Source of the DNA: Oryzias latipes
Lineage: Eukaryota > Chordata > Actinopteri > Beloniformes > Adrianichthyidae
Direction of reading: 5' to 3'
Length of the DNA stretch: 64,000 nucleotides
Assembly (NCBI RefSeq): GCF_002234675.1
Contig: NC_019881.2
Location: 19,159,494-19,223,493, forward strand
The notes below the pieces were generated by a model that searched no databases, was not told the origin of the DNA, and worked only from the letters and a program-made list of their open reading frames with translations. The position numbers and the translations under genes are program-made. Positions 34,025-45,472 of this stretch are shown piece by piece (positions within the stretch are counted from its first letter, which is position 1; each line of letters begins with the position of its first letter).

Positions 34025-34560
34025 ACTTTATCCACAAACATTCCTGGTTGAGCTGCAAAAAATGATTTGCCATCCTTGATTTTACATCTAAAATACTATT
34101 AAAAATTGGCTCTGTGTCATCAGGAGACATAGCTATGTACAGCTCGGTATCATCAGCGTAGCTATGAATCTTGTGGCTTCTGGTGACATTCCCCAGAGGG
34201 ACCATGTCAATGATAAAATGCAAGGGGCCAAGGATGGAACCTTGAGGCACACCACGTTTAATTTCACGGACCACAGAAAAGTGTGTGTCCATGCATACCA
34301 TAAAGTTTCTCTCAGTGAGAAAGGAATTGAACCACTTGAGAACAGTACCTGAAAGGCCAAGGCTTTAACGTCTGTTTAACAGGATCCAGTGATCAGCTGT
34401 GTCAAAAGCAGCACTTTGATCCAGTAGAACTAATACTGAGATATGACCTGAATCCAAGGCACAACTGATATCATTAACTGTACTTGTCAGCCTCGTTACC
34501 AGTGCTTGTAACTTAGGCTCAAACTGACCTTGGTGGAATTCTTTGGTTTATTTTAGATTT
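34025..34560 (-). pseudogene. Non-LTR retrotransposon reverse transcriptase fragment
   Basis: On the minus strand the RT palm is recognisable: SAAFDTADHWILLNR at about 34425-34370 (catalytic Asp motif), then after a frame break KRGVPQGSILGPLHF and SYADDTELYIAM (the catalytic YADD) to about 34025. The order matches LINE reverse transcriptases of CR1/L2/Rex type. Frameshifts make it non-functional. Confidence 0.85.
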
Positions 34561-34784
34561 AGCTATTCAGTAATCTAACCTCTTGACGTAAGAAGTCTGG
34601 AGGCTGCGCTTTTTATGCTCCAGTATCTTTTGCCCAAAGGCAAGGGGGAAGACAGAATGGGGATTCCTTAACTACAGCCACTCCCATCATCTTTGGATCT
34701 ATTGTCAAAGTGTTCCCAATGGTCTTTTAATTCTGATCATGCTGCTTTTAGCTAAAATAAAAAAAATGAAAACCTGGGTAACGC

Positions 34785-35280
34785 TTTATTTAACAGTACA
34801 GTCCTTACAGTATACTAAAGTGGTATTTACATGGTACTTATTGTGTAACTACTGGGTACTTACAGGGTGTTTACATGGTACTTTTTATGGGACTTACTGG
34901 GTACTTTCATGGTACTTTTTTGTGTCTACACGGTACTTACATGGTACTTGCTGTGTATTTATGTGGTACTATTTGGTTTATACTTGTGTGTTATATACTG
35001 TGTATTTATAACATACTTACTGGGTATTAACATGTGCAAAGGTGTCTTTTGTGGTACTTACCACATATAAGAACAAGGTAAGTACAAATAAAGTACCTTG
35101 AATTTAAGTCTGCACTCGTATGTTTCATGGTATTTACCATGACTTTACCACAGAAACTCCCCCTTAAGTACAATGAAACTGGACTGTAAAAGAAAGTCAG
35201 CTCTATTTTCACTCTATTACTTGGTACTTTCAATAGTAAATGCTGGGTATTTTCACGTATTACCTTCCCATACAGTGTAC
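34785..35280. repeat. Degenerate repeat with ggtacttac motifs
   Basis: Many variants of tggtacttact and tgggtacttac follow each other, and the start (taacgctttatttaacagta) resembles the terminus of a widespread teleost repeat. It has no coding potential; the open frames rich in GTY/WYL are artefacts. A family A fragment (ttttaattctgatcatgctg) abuts at 34700-34760. Confidence 0.55.
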
Positions 35281-35334
35281 ATACACACTTGGTCTTCTGA
35301 CCTTACCAAATGAGACAATCCTAACTTTTTTTCT

Positions 35335-35475
35335 GATACTTTATTTATCCCTCATTAGGGAAATTCTTCTCCGCATTTGACCCATCCCCTGGGGGAGCGG
35401 GGAGCTGCAGCTGAACTGCGCTTGGGAGGCAGTAGCATTAAGGGTCTTGCCTAAGGACCCTCACTGAGTGATGTA
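35335..35475. repeat. Dispersed fish repeat fragment
   Basis: It contains ctttatttatccctcattag, ttgacccatcccctgggg and aagggtcttgcctaaggacc, resembling a common teleost interspersed repeat of the 'agtgggaaattcttctctgc' type. Confidence 0.5.
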
Positions 35476-35584
35476 AAGTAACTGGGTAAAGTAACTGCAG
35501 TGTAAAAACATATTCTGGCCTGATTACTTCTTGTAACATGTGGCAAATTCAAAGAGAAAGTAGACAGCAGTAAAAACAACAATC

Positions 35585-35967
35585 TTAAATATGATACACT
35601 TCTGCAGCATACAAAGTGTCATCACAATGAAATTTGTTTGAAGGTCTCAACAAAACAGTAAAAAGGAGCATTCCAAAGAACAGATTTTCTTTCATATTAT
35701 TTATCTTTTCTTCCAGAGTTTTGTGTTGTTCCAGGAATGATTCATACTCCTTTGCATAACTCATGAGTTTGTCACCCACCGTGAAAACAGGAAATGGCCC
35801 CAGATCCTCACCTTTTCCAGCCAAAGTCATCTCTGCAATAGTTGCAGTCAAAGCTATTGTATTTCTGTCTACATTACACTGGAGACATGTGAGGGTCGTG
35901 CTTTTTGTCTGTCAAAATTCCTTCAGCAGAGTTTGGTATTGGTGCAGGACTTTTTCAGGGTTTGTAA
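35585..35967 (-). pseudogene. CCDC106-like exon with an in-frame stop
   Basis: The minus-strand exon has acceptor gatttctcttgtag. Phase 1 reading gives VTNPEKVLHQYQTLLKEF, a TGA at 35912-35914, then QTKSTTLTCLQ and CNVDRNTIALTATIAEM, continuing in the same frame to a stop at 35585. The Y(Q/R)xxLKxF ... VDRNT ... IAE pattern is what I recall of the CCDC106-like family, which is expanded in fish. The single nonsense codon in an otherwise open 384-nt frame suggests a recent pseudogene, an exon of a degraded gene, or a sequence error. An upstream 45-nt exon at 38790-38834 joins it in frame. Function of the family in fish is not established to my knowledge. Confidence 0.5.
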
Positions 35968-36089
35968 CTACAAGAGAAATCACAATATAGGCTCAAATTA
36001 ACATAAACAGCATAACGACTTTGATGAAGTACAAAGTATATTTTATTTTTTTAATCATTCCTGTAATGAGTTTGATAAATCGCTGTCAG

Positions 36090-36390
36090 TGAATTCTTTA
36101 TTGCTTCTTCTAGAAATTCACCTCTGAGTTATGGGTGGGATCTTTGGCACGGAGCAACCCCACCCCCCTTCCCGTTTGCTAATAGCTGGCCCAGTGTATT
36201 TTCTACGAACAAATAAGCTCTTTTCGTCTGCTCCTGATTGACAACAATTTGAATAAAGAAATACTCAGAAGTGCAATTTTAAATTTAATTTTCTTAATTG
36301 ATTTCCTCCATCATCAGAAAAATAGCACAAGAACATGTTAAAAAAAACAATTAACACCAATTTTCCTCTGGAGTGGGTCTTGAAATATGG
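36090..36390. repeat. Family A repeat copy
   Basis: It contains agaaattcacctctgagtta, the poly-C block accccacccccctt and ctggagtgggtctt, shared with the copies at 41270, 45860 and 56430. Confidence 0.6.
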
Positions 36391-36639
36391 CTAGAGCTGT
36401 GTTTTTGCAGATATTTAAAACTTTCTGCTCTCCTGACTGTCTGTAAGGCTTCATTAAAGACTTTATCTCAATTAATGCGAGCTACCTATTAAGCCTAACA
36501 AGATGACAAACTTTTTTAGTCTGGTTAGACTTTAAATCCACAAGAAGAAATAGAGACAAAGTTGAAAGTTCTGAATCTGCAGCAGGACAGCCTCTATCGC
36601 CATAGTCCTTCAAATCTGAGTCCTCCCTCAACTTTCAGC

Positions 36640-37720
36640 CGAGGCTCGATGGTGGTCAAACAAAGCAAAGAGAAACTGTCTTGGGAGCTAAGCTAACAGA
36701 CGGGTCCTCTCACTCGTGCCCCGAGCCGTGCTTTAGCCTGGGGTTGAGTTTCAAAGGCTAAAAGGGGGCGGGTGGACACCAATGGCATCTGCCTCCTCTC
36801 TGCTGTGCGACGCACAGATTCTGTTCAAAGGCGCAGCGGCTGAACTGCATCAATTAGCGAGGGAGAGAGCTCGCCAGAACTTGTCCGCTTGCCAGCCAAC
36901 TCCATTTGACCTCAGAGCATTACATTATGAGAGTGTTGCACGCTGGTCGGGCCGCATCAATAACCCCCGGCAAATGGACTGGTAGTGATGGACTGGCTTA
37001 GAGGGTTGTTCCCGCAAATGGATGCAAAGAATAATAAAACCAGTGTTTGGTTTTCTGAAAACACCTATGACGGGGGGCAGATTTTCACAGCTGTTCATCT
37101 TCCGGTTTCACCGTCGTGGCTTCGGGACGCCGTTGTAATGAGCACTGAGGGTGACCCTCTGCAGCTTATCACCTGACATGCAGCGCTGATTTAGTTGGAC
37201 CTGATCCGAAGTCCCCTCCTGATTGATTCTGTCCTCGTTCGGGAGAGTGACGGATTAGCCTCTGGTCGCCCGGTCTGTGGCGTGTTTGGAGCTAGGCGAA
37301 GTCGAAATGACGGGGAACTTAAAGAGGCCGCTGGCCTTGACCTGTCAGACGACAGAAGATCCCTCGTCTGGACAGTCGACCCCGCTGCCCTGTCTGAGTC
37401 TCCTCCTTACAAAAACGACAACTCAATTGTTTCTTAGGATTATGGGGGGAAAGTTTGGGTGAAATCTGATGTGGCGTCCTGTAACGGACACCGCAGAGCA
37501 TCAGGACGATGTCGACGACAACACGGAATCTACTCAATTACCAGTGAGTGTTACTGTTACCGTGGCAACGATTCCCTCAATATTAGCCTTTTCTGTTTTT
37601 TTTTCGTTTCTGAGCCCAGAACAAAGCGGGTTCAGTTACAAGGAAAATTAGAGCGCAGAATAACAAAAACAGAGGCCTTTTTTTGCGGGTTAGGGGGGTG
37701 AAATGCTGGGCTCCAAAAGA
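36640..37720. promoter_or_regulatory. Large candidate regulatory island
   Basis: About 1 kb of unique, CpG-containing DNA within AT-rich surroundings. The core around 36830-36960 has atcaattagcg and attacattatgagag, homeodomain-type cores. Several open frames of 60-80 codons overlap in different frames with no similarity, arguing for non-coding constraint over coding. It lies about 11 kb upstream of myf6. Confidence 0.35.
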
Positions 37721-38789
37721 AACTTAACAGGATATTGATAAATGTCTGCGCTGACGAGCGAAGAGCGGGGCACCGCTAAGCCCTGTTCAAATACGGGGGT
37801 CCATCTTCTTTAGATTTGGTTTAAAGGGTCAAAGCAAAGCGGACACATGATAGCAGATGATGGCAGATGATAGCCGACTCACTGCTGAGAGAAACTTTTG
37901 CCTTCTTTCACACTAGCTTCCATTCTTCTTATGGTTTTTGAGGAGAAAACACAAACATAACAGAAAACTAAATCAGTAGATAAACAACAGTCTCTTAACT
38001 CACAGGTCCGTTTGCCAATCACATCCGTTGTTAGAATAACATAGACCCCCCCCTATTTACATCATTTTTATTCCAAATTTAAATTACATTTTTAGTTTTA
38101 AACGAACATAAGACGTGTGAGATGTATTTGTGATCCCTCTTGGAATAAATCCTTGGAACTTTGTGTAAAGTTTAATGTTTTTATACATATTATTTTGTCT
38201 TTATATTTATACATTTATATATTATCTCAACAAAAGCATAAAAAACTGTCTGAGTTTTTGTTTTGTGATTTATATCTATATAAAAAAAAGAAAAGATTTA
38301 TTATTTAGAACTGAGGCTATTGGCCAGTTTCAGGTTCATAGGGGAATTATTGTGCAATAAAAGACATCCCATAAGGACATCCCACAAAAACAGTATTAAA
38401 GACACATTTTTAAAAAAAGGTCTAAAAAAAAGGCCCCATATTTAATATTTATTTTCTTAAGACTTGACTGGAAAACATTGAATATGTTAATGTGAATGAA
38501 AGGTTTTTAATCAACAGAAGTGTCAGCATTTATCAAAATTAAAGCTGTGTAATTTACGAAAACTTCCATAAAGGCTGAAAAAAGGTGAACTAATATGAAA
38601 AAGATGTGACTTTTGAAAAAATATCTCTGTAAAAACTGTTACTTCATTCATAAATCACTATTTAAAATTCAAAGTAACGTTATCTAAACATATATTAGTA
38701 CATGAAAAACCTACACTATAGAAGGTTTATGGATTAAAATTCTTTTTATATAACATTTTAACTTGTATTTATCAAGAAAGTGTCCTTAC
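37721..38789. other. AT-rich stretch
   Basis: A short duplication gatagcagatgatggcagat near 37848 is visible. Otherwise AT-rich DNA with no gene. Confidence 0.4.
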
Positions 38790-38834
38790 CTGTCTCCTCC
38801 TTCTGGGTTTCAGCATCTGGGTCCGTCTCGTGTT
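38790..38834 (-). pseudogene. Putative 45-nt exon joining the CCDC106-like exon
   Basis: Acceptor ctgtcatgatcag and strong donor gacag|gtaagg on the minus strand. The frame HETDPDAETQKEET ends with one extra g, exactly the phase required by the exon at 35967, giving ...KEET-VTNPEKV.... The acidic, charged sequence is plausible as a linker. No further upstream exon was found. Confidence 0.35.
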
Positions 38835-39064
38835 CTGATCATGACAGAAAGTGATAGTGTCTATGTTAATGAACATTAAAAAATCAAATGTAATTAGCCA
38901 TTTAGGCTAATTTCTTTGGCAGGTTCATGGTATTGAAGAAATAAAACAGATTTTAAAAGGAAGGAAAGATGAAAACATAAAACAGGGGTTAAAAAAAACA
39001 ATATACAAATAGAAAAACTAAAACAAATTTAATATTTTGTCTATTTCTGTTAACCCACATGTAT

Positions 39065-39269
39065 CCCTTGTGCTATCCTAGCCACTTTAACATTGTGAGT
39101 TGGGTCATCTAGACCCACTAGACAGTGCTCTGAACCTTTTTTCTTCAATGATTTGTGATCTTCACTGGTGTCCATGGATCACATGAAATCTTTCCACCTT
39201 TATCCACCTTTGTCATGGTAGGGAGAACACGTCAATGTAAGGGTGGGGTCATCTAAGATGGCACAAGGG
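39065..39269. mobile_element. piggyBac-like MITE, copy 2
   Basis: Same element and orientation as 27292-27498. The right side is bordered by ttaa and the left by gtat. The very low divergence between the two copies indicates recent spread. Confidence 0.7.
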
Positions 39270-39399
39270 TTAAAACACTTTTTTTACTGCTGCTTGGGTC
39301 TAAACCTGCTTGTTTTTTAAAATTGCTTGTCTGACTTGTTTTTTGTTCAAAAAGAATTTTTTGTTTTTGGTGTTTCAAGCATGTTCTTGCGGAATTTTT

Positions 39400-39870
39400 G
39401 TAATAATGGACAGAAATATAAAAATTCAGCTTAAAATTGCATATCTAAGTAATTCTTTAATCAAATTCTGAATCAGGAGCAAAAAAAAAACAGTTTGAAA
39501 AAGGTCGTATCTGTGACGTTCAAAATTCTAGTGGCAGTCCCAACACATCACTCCAATTCCCCCCCACATATCGACGCTTTGGGTGAGTCCGACTCGTCGT
39601 TTTTCGACATGCTGAAAATAAGAGATCCCAGAACACTGGTGTTGGATTTACATTTTGATCCATAAGACCATAATAGCTTTACTTTAATTTCTGTTTTATA
39701 TGTCAACAAAAATGTGCGCTACTTGAGGTGAAAGCAACGCATCTAGAGCTTCAATATTGCTCGCCGTTTTTGCTGCAGGGGTAATGTTGGGTTGGTTGTC
39801 TGAGGGGCTGTAAGCTAGCAGGAGAGAATGTTTTTTGTTTTGTTTTTAAAAACAGAGAACTCTCAGCAAT
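39400..39870. repeat. Family A repeat copy
   Basis: It shares cagtttgaaaaaggtcgtat, ccaattc... and gaggggctgtaagctagcag with the copy at 56430-56937. Confidence 0.55.
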
Positions 39871-40355
39871 ACAGACACAATGCTATTAATTAACCTCCTA
39901 ACAGGTTGCTTCATAAGAAAATATCAGGTATAAAGCTTTCATATAAAACTGTTTTTCTTTTTCTTTTTTATTGGGGGAAATATAAAGGATCACAGATCGA
40001 CATGTAAAAGAATGAACCCTTATAAATAACTACTGCTTTGGCTTCATTATTTACGATTTTCTGACTTGGTTGAAAGCAATAAATGAAACAGCATTTACAA
40101 TTGATCCCCGTGATGTTGACAAATGGTGCCCATCCACATGTGTGTGTGGCCCCCAAATGTAAAAGAACCCTGACATTCTCACATTTGACACTCACATGAA
40201 TTATTCTCAACAGGTTTGCTCTCCGTGCCCAAAAAGACTCTAGCGTTACTGTCCAAACACACTGGCGTGTAACTGAGCATGAAAGGTTGCACATCTGCAT
40301 CCCTCCAGGTTAGGTGTGAGCGCATATTTGCATAACAAACGCCGCCGCTCAACCC
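39871..40355. other. Gene-free stretch
   Basis: AT-rich, no gene. The 110-codon minus-strand frame has no similarity I can name. Confidence 0.4.
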
Positions 40356-40359
40356 GCTG

Positions 40360-41060
40360 CTGCTGGCCGAGGTGGTGGCGTCTGATGCATTTAAGCATTG
40401 AAAGGCCCTGAGGATCAGCATGCGTGTCTGTACGCGCGCACACGTGCAGCCGCACGCTGCAGAGCACGGCCAATGCCACGCATTTCACCAGCCCCGAAGA
40501 TCATCACCACCTGTTCGATACAGTAAAAGCTCTTGCATTACTGTTGTGGAAGTTATTGCAGATTCAGTTTCTCTGCCGGCGTGTAACGGCAGTGCAGGTG
40601 CATGCAGGGAAACGTCCATGTGAGTGCATTACTGTTAATGGAGCATGCCTTAAATTAGCATATTAAGCAGGAAGGCCTCATTTTAGAAGAGGATATGATA
40701 GTAATGAAGGGGATAATGCAGCGTAACGCGCTGCAGAAATGAATAATCAATCTGTGTGGAAAAGGCCTGGAAGCACAGAACATTAATTGCTGTGAGAAAA
40801 GATCTTTTTTTTTCCAGAGAAAGTCCCTGGCTGGGGTTTTAGGGGAATGGTTCCCCTTAATGACTTAATCCAAGTTCAGTCTCTGTGTTCCCAGCTCCAT
40901 AATCCCGGCAGTGAGATGGGAGTCCAGAGCTGACCTCACTGTTTGGTTTCACAGGGTCCCAGGGAAGTTCTGGGGCTGTTTCTAACCGCAAAGCGCTCTG
41001 AAACACTGACATGCAGGCGGGGTCCGCAGGGACCGCCAGCCCCCGGCTCCTGTTACCCGC
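40360..41060. promoter_or_regulatory. Candidate conserved regulatory element
   Basis: Unique DNA with many homeodomain and Octamer-like cores (cttaaattagcatattaagc at 40651-40670, gaataatcaatc, cattaattgc) in a mixed-composition context, preceded by a CpG/CACGTG-type block near 40440 (cacgtg E-box). This is the densest motif cluster in the gene-free region. Confidence 0.4.
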
Positions 41061-41269
41061 CGGTTAGTCACGCTCTGTGAGATTTATGTGTGGAACAGTA
41101 GTGCGGGCTTGGGTTGCACGATACCACCAAAGTGTCGCGATGATAATCCCCTGCAGAATTGAACTTGTGATGCCAAAGACGCCAAAGTTTCAGAGTTTTG
41201 ACCCAATTCTTACATTGTCTCGTGACAAAATAAAATGTTATTTAATTTCAGCATTAAAGTCCAACTTCG

Positions 41270-41535
41270 ATAAAATTTGATCTGTTTTCAAATTGTTCCC
41301 AGTGGAATTTTAATTATGACTGTCGTTTTTAGCCAACAACAAAAAACGCTGTTGTTTGAGGACATAGTTCCTGCAGAGAGGCAGGAGTTCATCAGAAATT
41401 CACCTTGAAGTTGTAGGAAGAGAGGGGGGGACTATTTGCCCCGCCCCCCTGCCCTTCCACATTGCTGAGAGCTTTCTATTTACACTCTCTAAACACCAAA
41501 AACACAATTTTCCGTTTGAGTGGGTCTTTAATGGT
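41270..41535. repeat. Family A repeat copy
   Basis: It contains gaattttaattatgactgtc, gaggcaggagttcatcagaa and gagtgggtctttaatgg, shared with the other copies; here the terminal parts are well kept. Confidence 0.65.
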
Positions 41536-42875
41536 ACGCTAACAACCAATAAACTCACAAGTAACCAACAGATTAAATTGAAGATTTTTTTTCCCTCTAA
41601 ATTCTGTTCTGATGAAGCAATGAGTGAAAAAAAGGAATAAATGGAAGATTAGAAAGAAGCAAACAGAGCCACACAAAGTTAAAACATCAATCTGCTGCAA
41701 AAGTTTGTTGTCTAAGAGATAAAAATCCAGAATAAAGTAATTTAGAGGAAAAGTGTTAAAAAAAAATTGTTGGTAAACATCATATATTTTAAAACCCAAC
41801 ATTACGCGTCAACATAATCGGAAAATGCAATTTATATAAAATAATTCAGAGAACAAACCTGTCACTGTTCCAAAAGTGTGACTAAAACGATTTTCCAGGA
41901 AGTCCTTACTATGCAACACCTTTAAAAAATAAAAGCCAGAATATTAAAGGTTGTTTTTAGCTAAAGCAAACATCCTAAAGAGATTGAATACATTCAGTAG
42001 AATCTTTTTTCATAAGGTTAGAAAAATGAAAATACATGTTTGTACAAAATCTCTTGTTTCTGGCAAGGCTTTTATTTTTTGTAGAACACAAAATTCTCCT
42101 AATGTGATAAAAAAAATCAAACATTTTGTGTCTGTTCTGACTAAAATTTAATTGTGAAATAATGAAGGGAGACTTTAAGATGTGACAGGTTGAGTCCTAC
42201 TTTCTTCAGGATGGCAGTGATGAGTGCACAAACATCAGCAAAAGAGCTCGGACTTTAAGAGCTCCTGATATTTCTGTATTTGTTCATTTTTCTGCTTTAC
42301 AGAGACCGAGAACAAGGAAAAAAACTGTTTCTAATGTCTAAACACATTGGGCTAAACCATTGTTCTAAATAAAAGAGTAAACAAACACAGGGAAACTAAC
42401 AGGAATCCACATTAGAAACCATTAAATAAAAAAAAAGCTTTACCATGGTCATATTGAATTGTAAATAAATAAATCAAAGTGACATTTTTCTGCTCTTCCT
42501 TTTCCTTGACATAGTGATTGTACACACCAGGCCTTCATCGGCCATAATCATGGTCATGTTTCCATGACAACGCAGAAAGACAGACCTCAGACGGAAAGAA
42601 GAGTTAGAAAAACGGCGAGCAGAAGCCCTAGTCTGACCAACCAAACATGGAACCAGTGAATCCGTGGTGGAGGTTCCTCACAGGATGTTTCTACCTGTTA
42701 CTCTCACATATTAGAGAATCAAATAAAATAAAAACATAAAAATTCAACCAACTCAGAGTTTTTTTCCTTTTTTTGACTAATATTGTGACACATTTAGGCT
42801 CATTTTTGTCGTGTTCTAGCTCTAGAGAAGCCTGACGGTTCTGATTTTCTGTGTTTTTAGATGAACTCATTATAA
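41536..42875. other. AT-rich stretch
   Basis: No gene or named repeat is seen. Confidence 0.4.
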
Positions 42876-42879
42876 TAAA

Positions 42880-42990
42880 TCAAATCAAATCAGACCACAG
42901 CAAACCAAATCAGTCTTTATTTCCATAGCATTTCTCCAACCCGGTTACACAAAGTGTTGTAAACCAGAATAAATCTCACAAGGTTGTGAA
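42880..42990. repeat. Dispersed fish repeat fragment
   Basis: It contains agtctttatttccatagcat and aacccggttacacaaagtgt, like the common 'tttatatagcacatttc...acacaaagtgc' fish repeat. Confidence 0.4.
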
Positions 42991-44375
42991 CTGAGGCACA
43001 AGCTGCCAACTGGAGCAACTTTTTTAAATATCAGTGCATAAAAAAAGAGAAACTTCAAGAGCAACAACAGCAAAAACCTGCTGTTTGAAATGTATTCAAG
43101 TCCAATGATTCAAGACCAAACATCCAGAGGACATCGTTTAAGACATCTTCATTGTATCAAAACTAAACGTTTCTCTTTTGAGGAGATTTGCAGCACAAAT
43201 AAGAAAGAAAGAACAAATAACTATAACATTTAACAGTAAAAGTTTAACAGTTTAACATGAAAACAGTCCAGAAAAAAGACTTTTTTAATATTTAACACAC
43301 AAATGAAATGCAACAAATAAAAAAAATAAAAAGGCTTTGCTTTGATACAACCTTCCACCGTATGGAAATGGTTCAAAATGATTCACTTTGTTGAAATCTC
43401 GGCTGCATTTTGAAAATAGAAACCCCTTACTGTGTAGAGAATACGTCAATTGTTTTTTAAAAAATTGCAGCCTCATGATCCTGTGATCCTCTTCTTATAA
43501 GAATTTTTTTCCAATTTTGAAATAAAAATGTCCCCTTGTCCAATCTTGTGTCCTGGTAACCATGCCAACAGGATTTTAGAGGTTTTTGGAACAATATGAC
43601 CCACAAAAGATTCATCTGTTGTGATAACTCTGTCTTAAGACATCCGTAAAGCTTGTGCAGGACCAGGAAGTAAGACTGATTGACATCTGTGTGTTCACAC
43701 TAGAGATTATTGGAGTGAACTAACAATTTGTAGTCCTTTGAAAAAAATAAAAGACGCTTAGAAGTTGAAAATTTAGATTTTTTTAAGAACCAAATTAAAA
43801 GAAATATACTCAAAACATCAAAATTACATGAAACATATAAAACATTCACAATTTTTTTAATCCCATTTATTTATTTTATTTTTGCTTAACATAATTAACA
43901 TTTTTCTCAACATTTTTCTTCCTGTAACTGAAGACCAAACACCGCCGTATTTTTGTTGTTTTTCCTGTTTTGTTTGTTGCACCAAAGTTTCTCCACCACT
44001 GAGATGAAAATGTTTACATTTTTACAATCTCATGCATGCTTTTTTGTCCTTTGTATGGAAATTTACCAGAATAAATATTGAAGTTCTCACAAATAGCTGA
44101 GAATTTGTTTTTGTTTTTTGCTAAATTCAATGGAATTTTAATATTCCCAATCTCCAATTGGACATTTGCGAGTCTAATAAGAAGTATTTCAAAAAGCGTA
44201 AAAAAGCTATAATGTAAGATGTAATGTAATGTAAGACATTGCAATGTAATTGCAATGTAACATTGCAATTGCAATTGCAATTGCAGAAATAACATTAATG
44301 CATGCATTAATGTTATTTCTGAAGTTTTTCGGACTTAAATTAACAGGAAATCCTCCTCCAAGCAGCACTTTCTGA
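42991..44375. other. AT-rich stretch with repeat-rich end
   Basis: AT-rich, no gene. The part 44215-44283 is a short-period repeat (gtaatgtaa, then ttgcaattgcaattgc) leading directly into a perfect palindrome at 44284-44321. Confidence 0.5.
44284..44321. repeat. Perfect 38-bp palindrome
   Basis: The 19-nt half cagaaataacattaatgca is followed directly by its exact reverse complement, with no spacer. It can extrude as a cruciform or, if transcribed, form a perfect hairpin. Confidence 0.9.
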
Positions 44376-44379
44376 TACA

Positions 44380-45240
44380 GATTAACGCCAGCTGCCATCT
44401 TTTCCCTAAACCACATCGGATCCAGAACACTTGCTCTGTTTGTGTCATGAGGAAGTGACATCAGGAGAGCCCAGATTTCAGAATAAACACGGTAAACCAG
44501 CAGAAGTCCTTCCCTTCCTTCCCTGCGAGCGACTCCGCCGGCATTCATGTGTCAGAAGTCCAACAACGCGCGTTTATGTGGAGACCACACAGCGAGACAA
44601 CTGGATGTGTGGTGGTCGTTTTTAAAGCCCGCACTTGTCCCGGCTGACATTTGGACAGGCCGCTAGTTAATGTGTTGTTTCACACTGTTTAGCGTTGATA
44701 GGGTGGGCTCGTGGATGGAGCCAGGCAGGACCACCTCTCTGGTAGCTGACCCTGGGTGCTCGGGGCAGGGGGACAGGTGGGACGAGACCCCCCGTCTTTA
44801 ATCATGGACCTTCAGTAAGAAAAACCTTGATGGTTCGACGAAAACGTCTTACATTTCTTTGTTTTTCCACTGAAATGCAACTTTTGGGCTTAAAATGTTA
44901 TCTTTCAGTCACTTTTCTTGACAAATATCAACTTTTTGTGCGTTAATCTTTGTGCTGGGGGGTCAAGTGACCCCACGCTGCACATCAGAGACAGAAGGCC
45001 AGCACACACACACCCTCCTGCATAGATGCAGACCACAAACAGGCAGCATAAACAACGCTGCCTCGTGTTTTATCTCTGCGCCACCCACAGTTTGCACCCG
45101 CAGGGAGCTGAAACCTCACCAACTTCTCTGCAAGAGATAATCACCAGCCCAATCACAGAGCACCATTAACTCCTCCCCTGGCTTACTGCCAAACAATCAA
45201 AACACAAACTGTAACTTTAAACTGTGCATCGTTCCCCACA
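44380..45240. promoter_or_regulatory. Candidate regulatory island
   Basis: Unique GC-richer DNA, including gcgttgatagggtgggctcg and gcaagagataatcaccagcc (GATA and CCAAT-like motifs). No gene is recognised; small open frames overlap in several frames. Confidence 0.25.
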
Positions 45241-45472
45241 AAGCCCCACCGGGCCAGTCTCAGCCAGTTTTCTCTGCATGTTTGGAGCATTTCAGACCCT
45301 GTTTTTCAGCAGAGCAGTGCGAATGTTTAAGACCACTGAGCTCATTTGGACATTCTTTGAGGGTGAAGACTTCCTTTGGAGGTTTGACTCATTTCTGCAC
45401 GCCTCTAGAAGGGGGGAAGATCGGGATGAACAATAGAAGGAGTCATCGCTGCATAGCTGGTGGGATTTCTAC

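Noticed and set aside
34739..35070. + strand frames rich in GTY/WYL
   Set aside because: Translations of the ggtacttac-type repeat.
36782..37462. Series of 60-80-codon + strand frames
   Set aside because: Different frames overlap without splice sites linking them; treated as a non-coding island.
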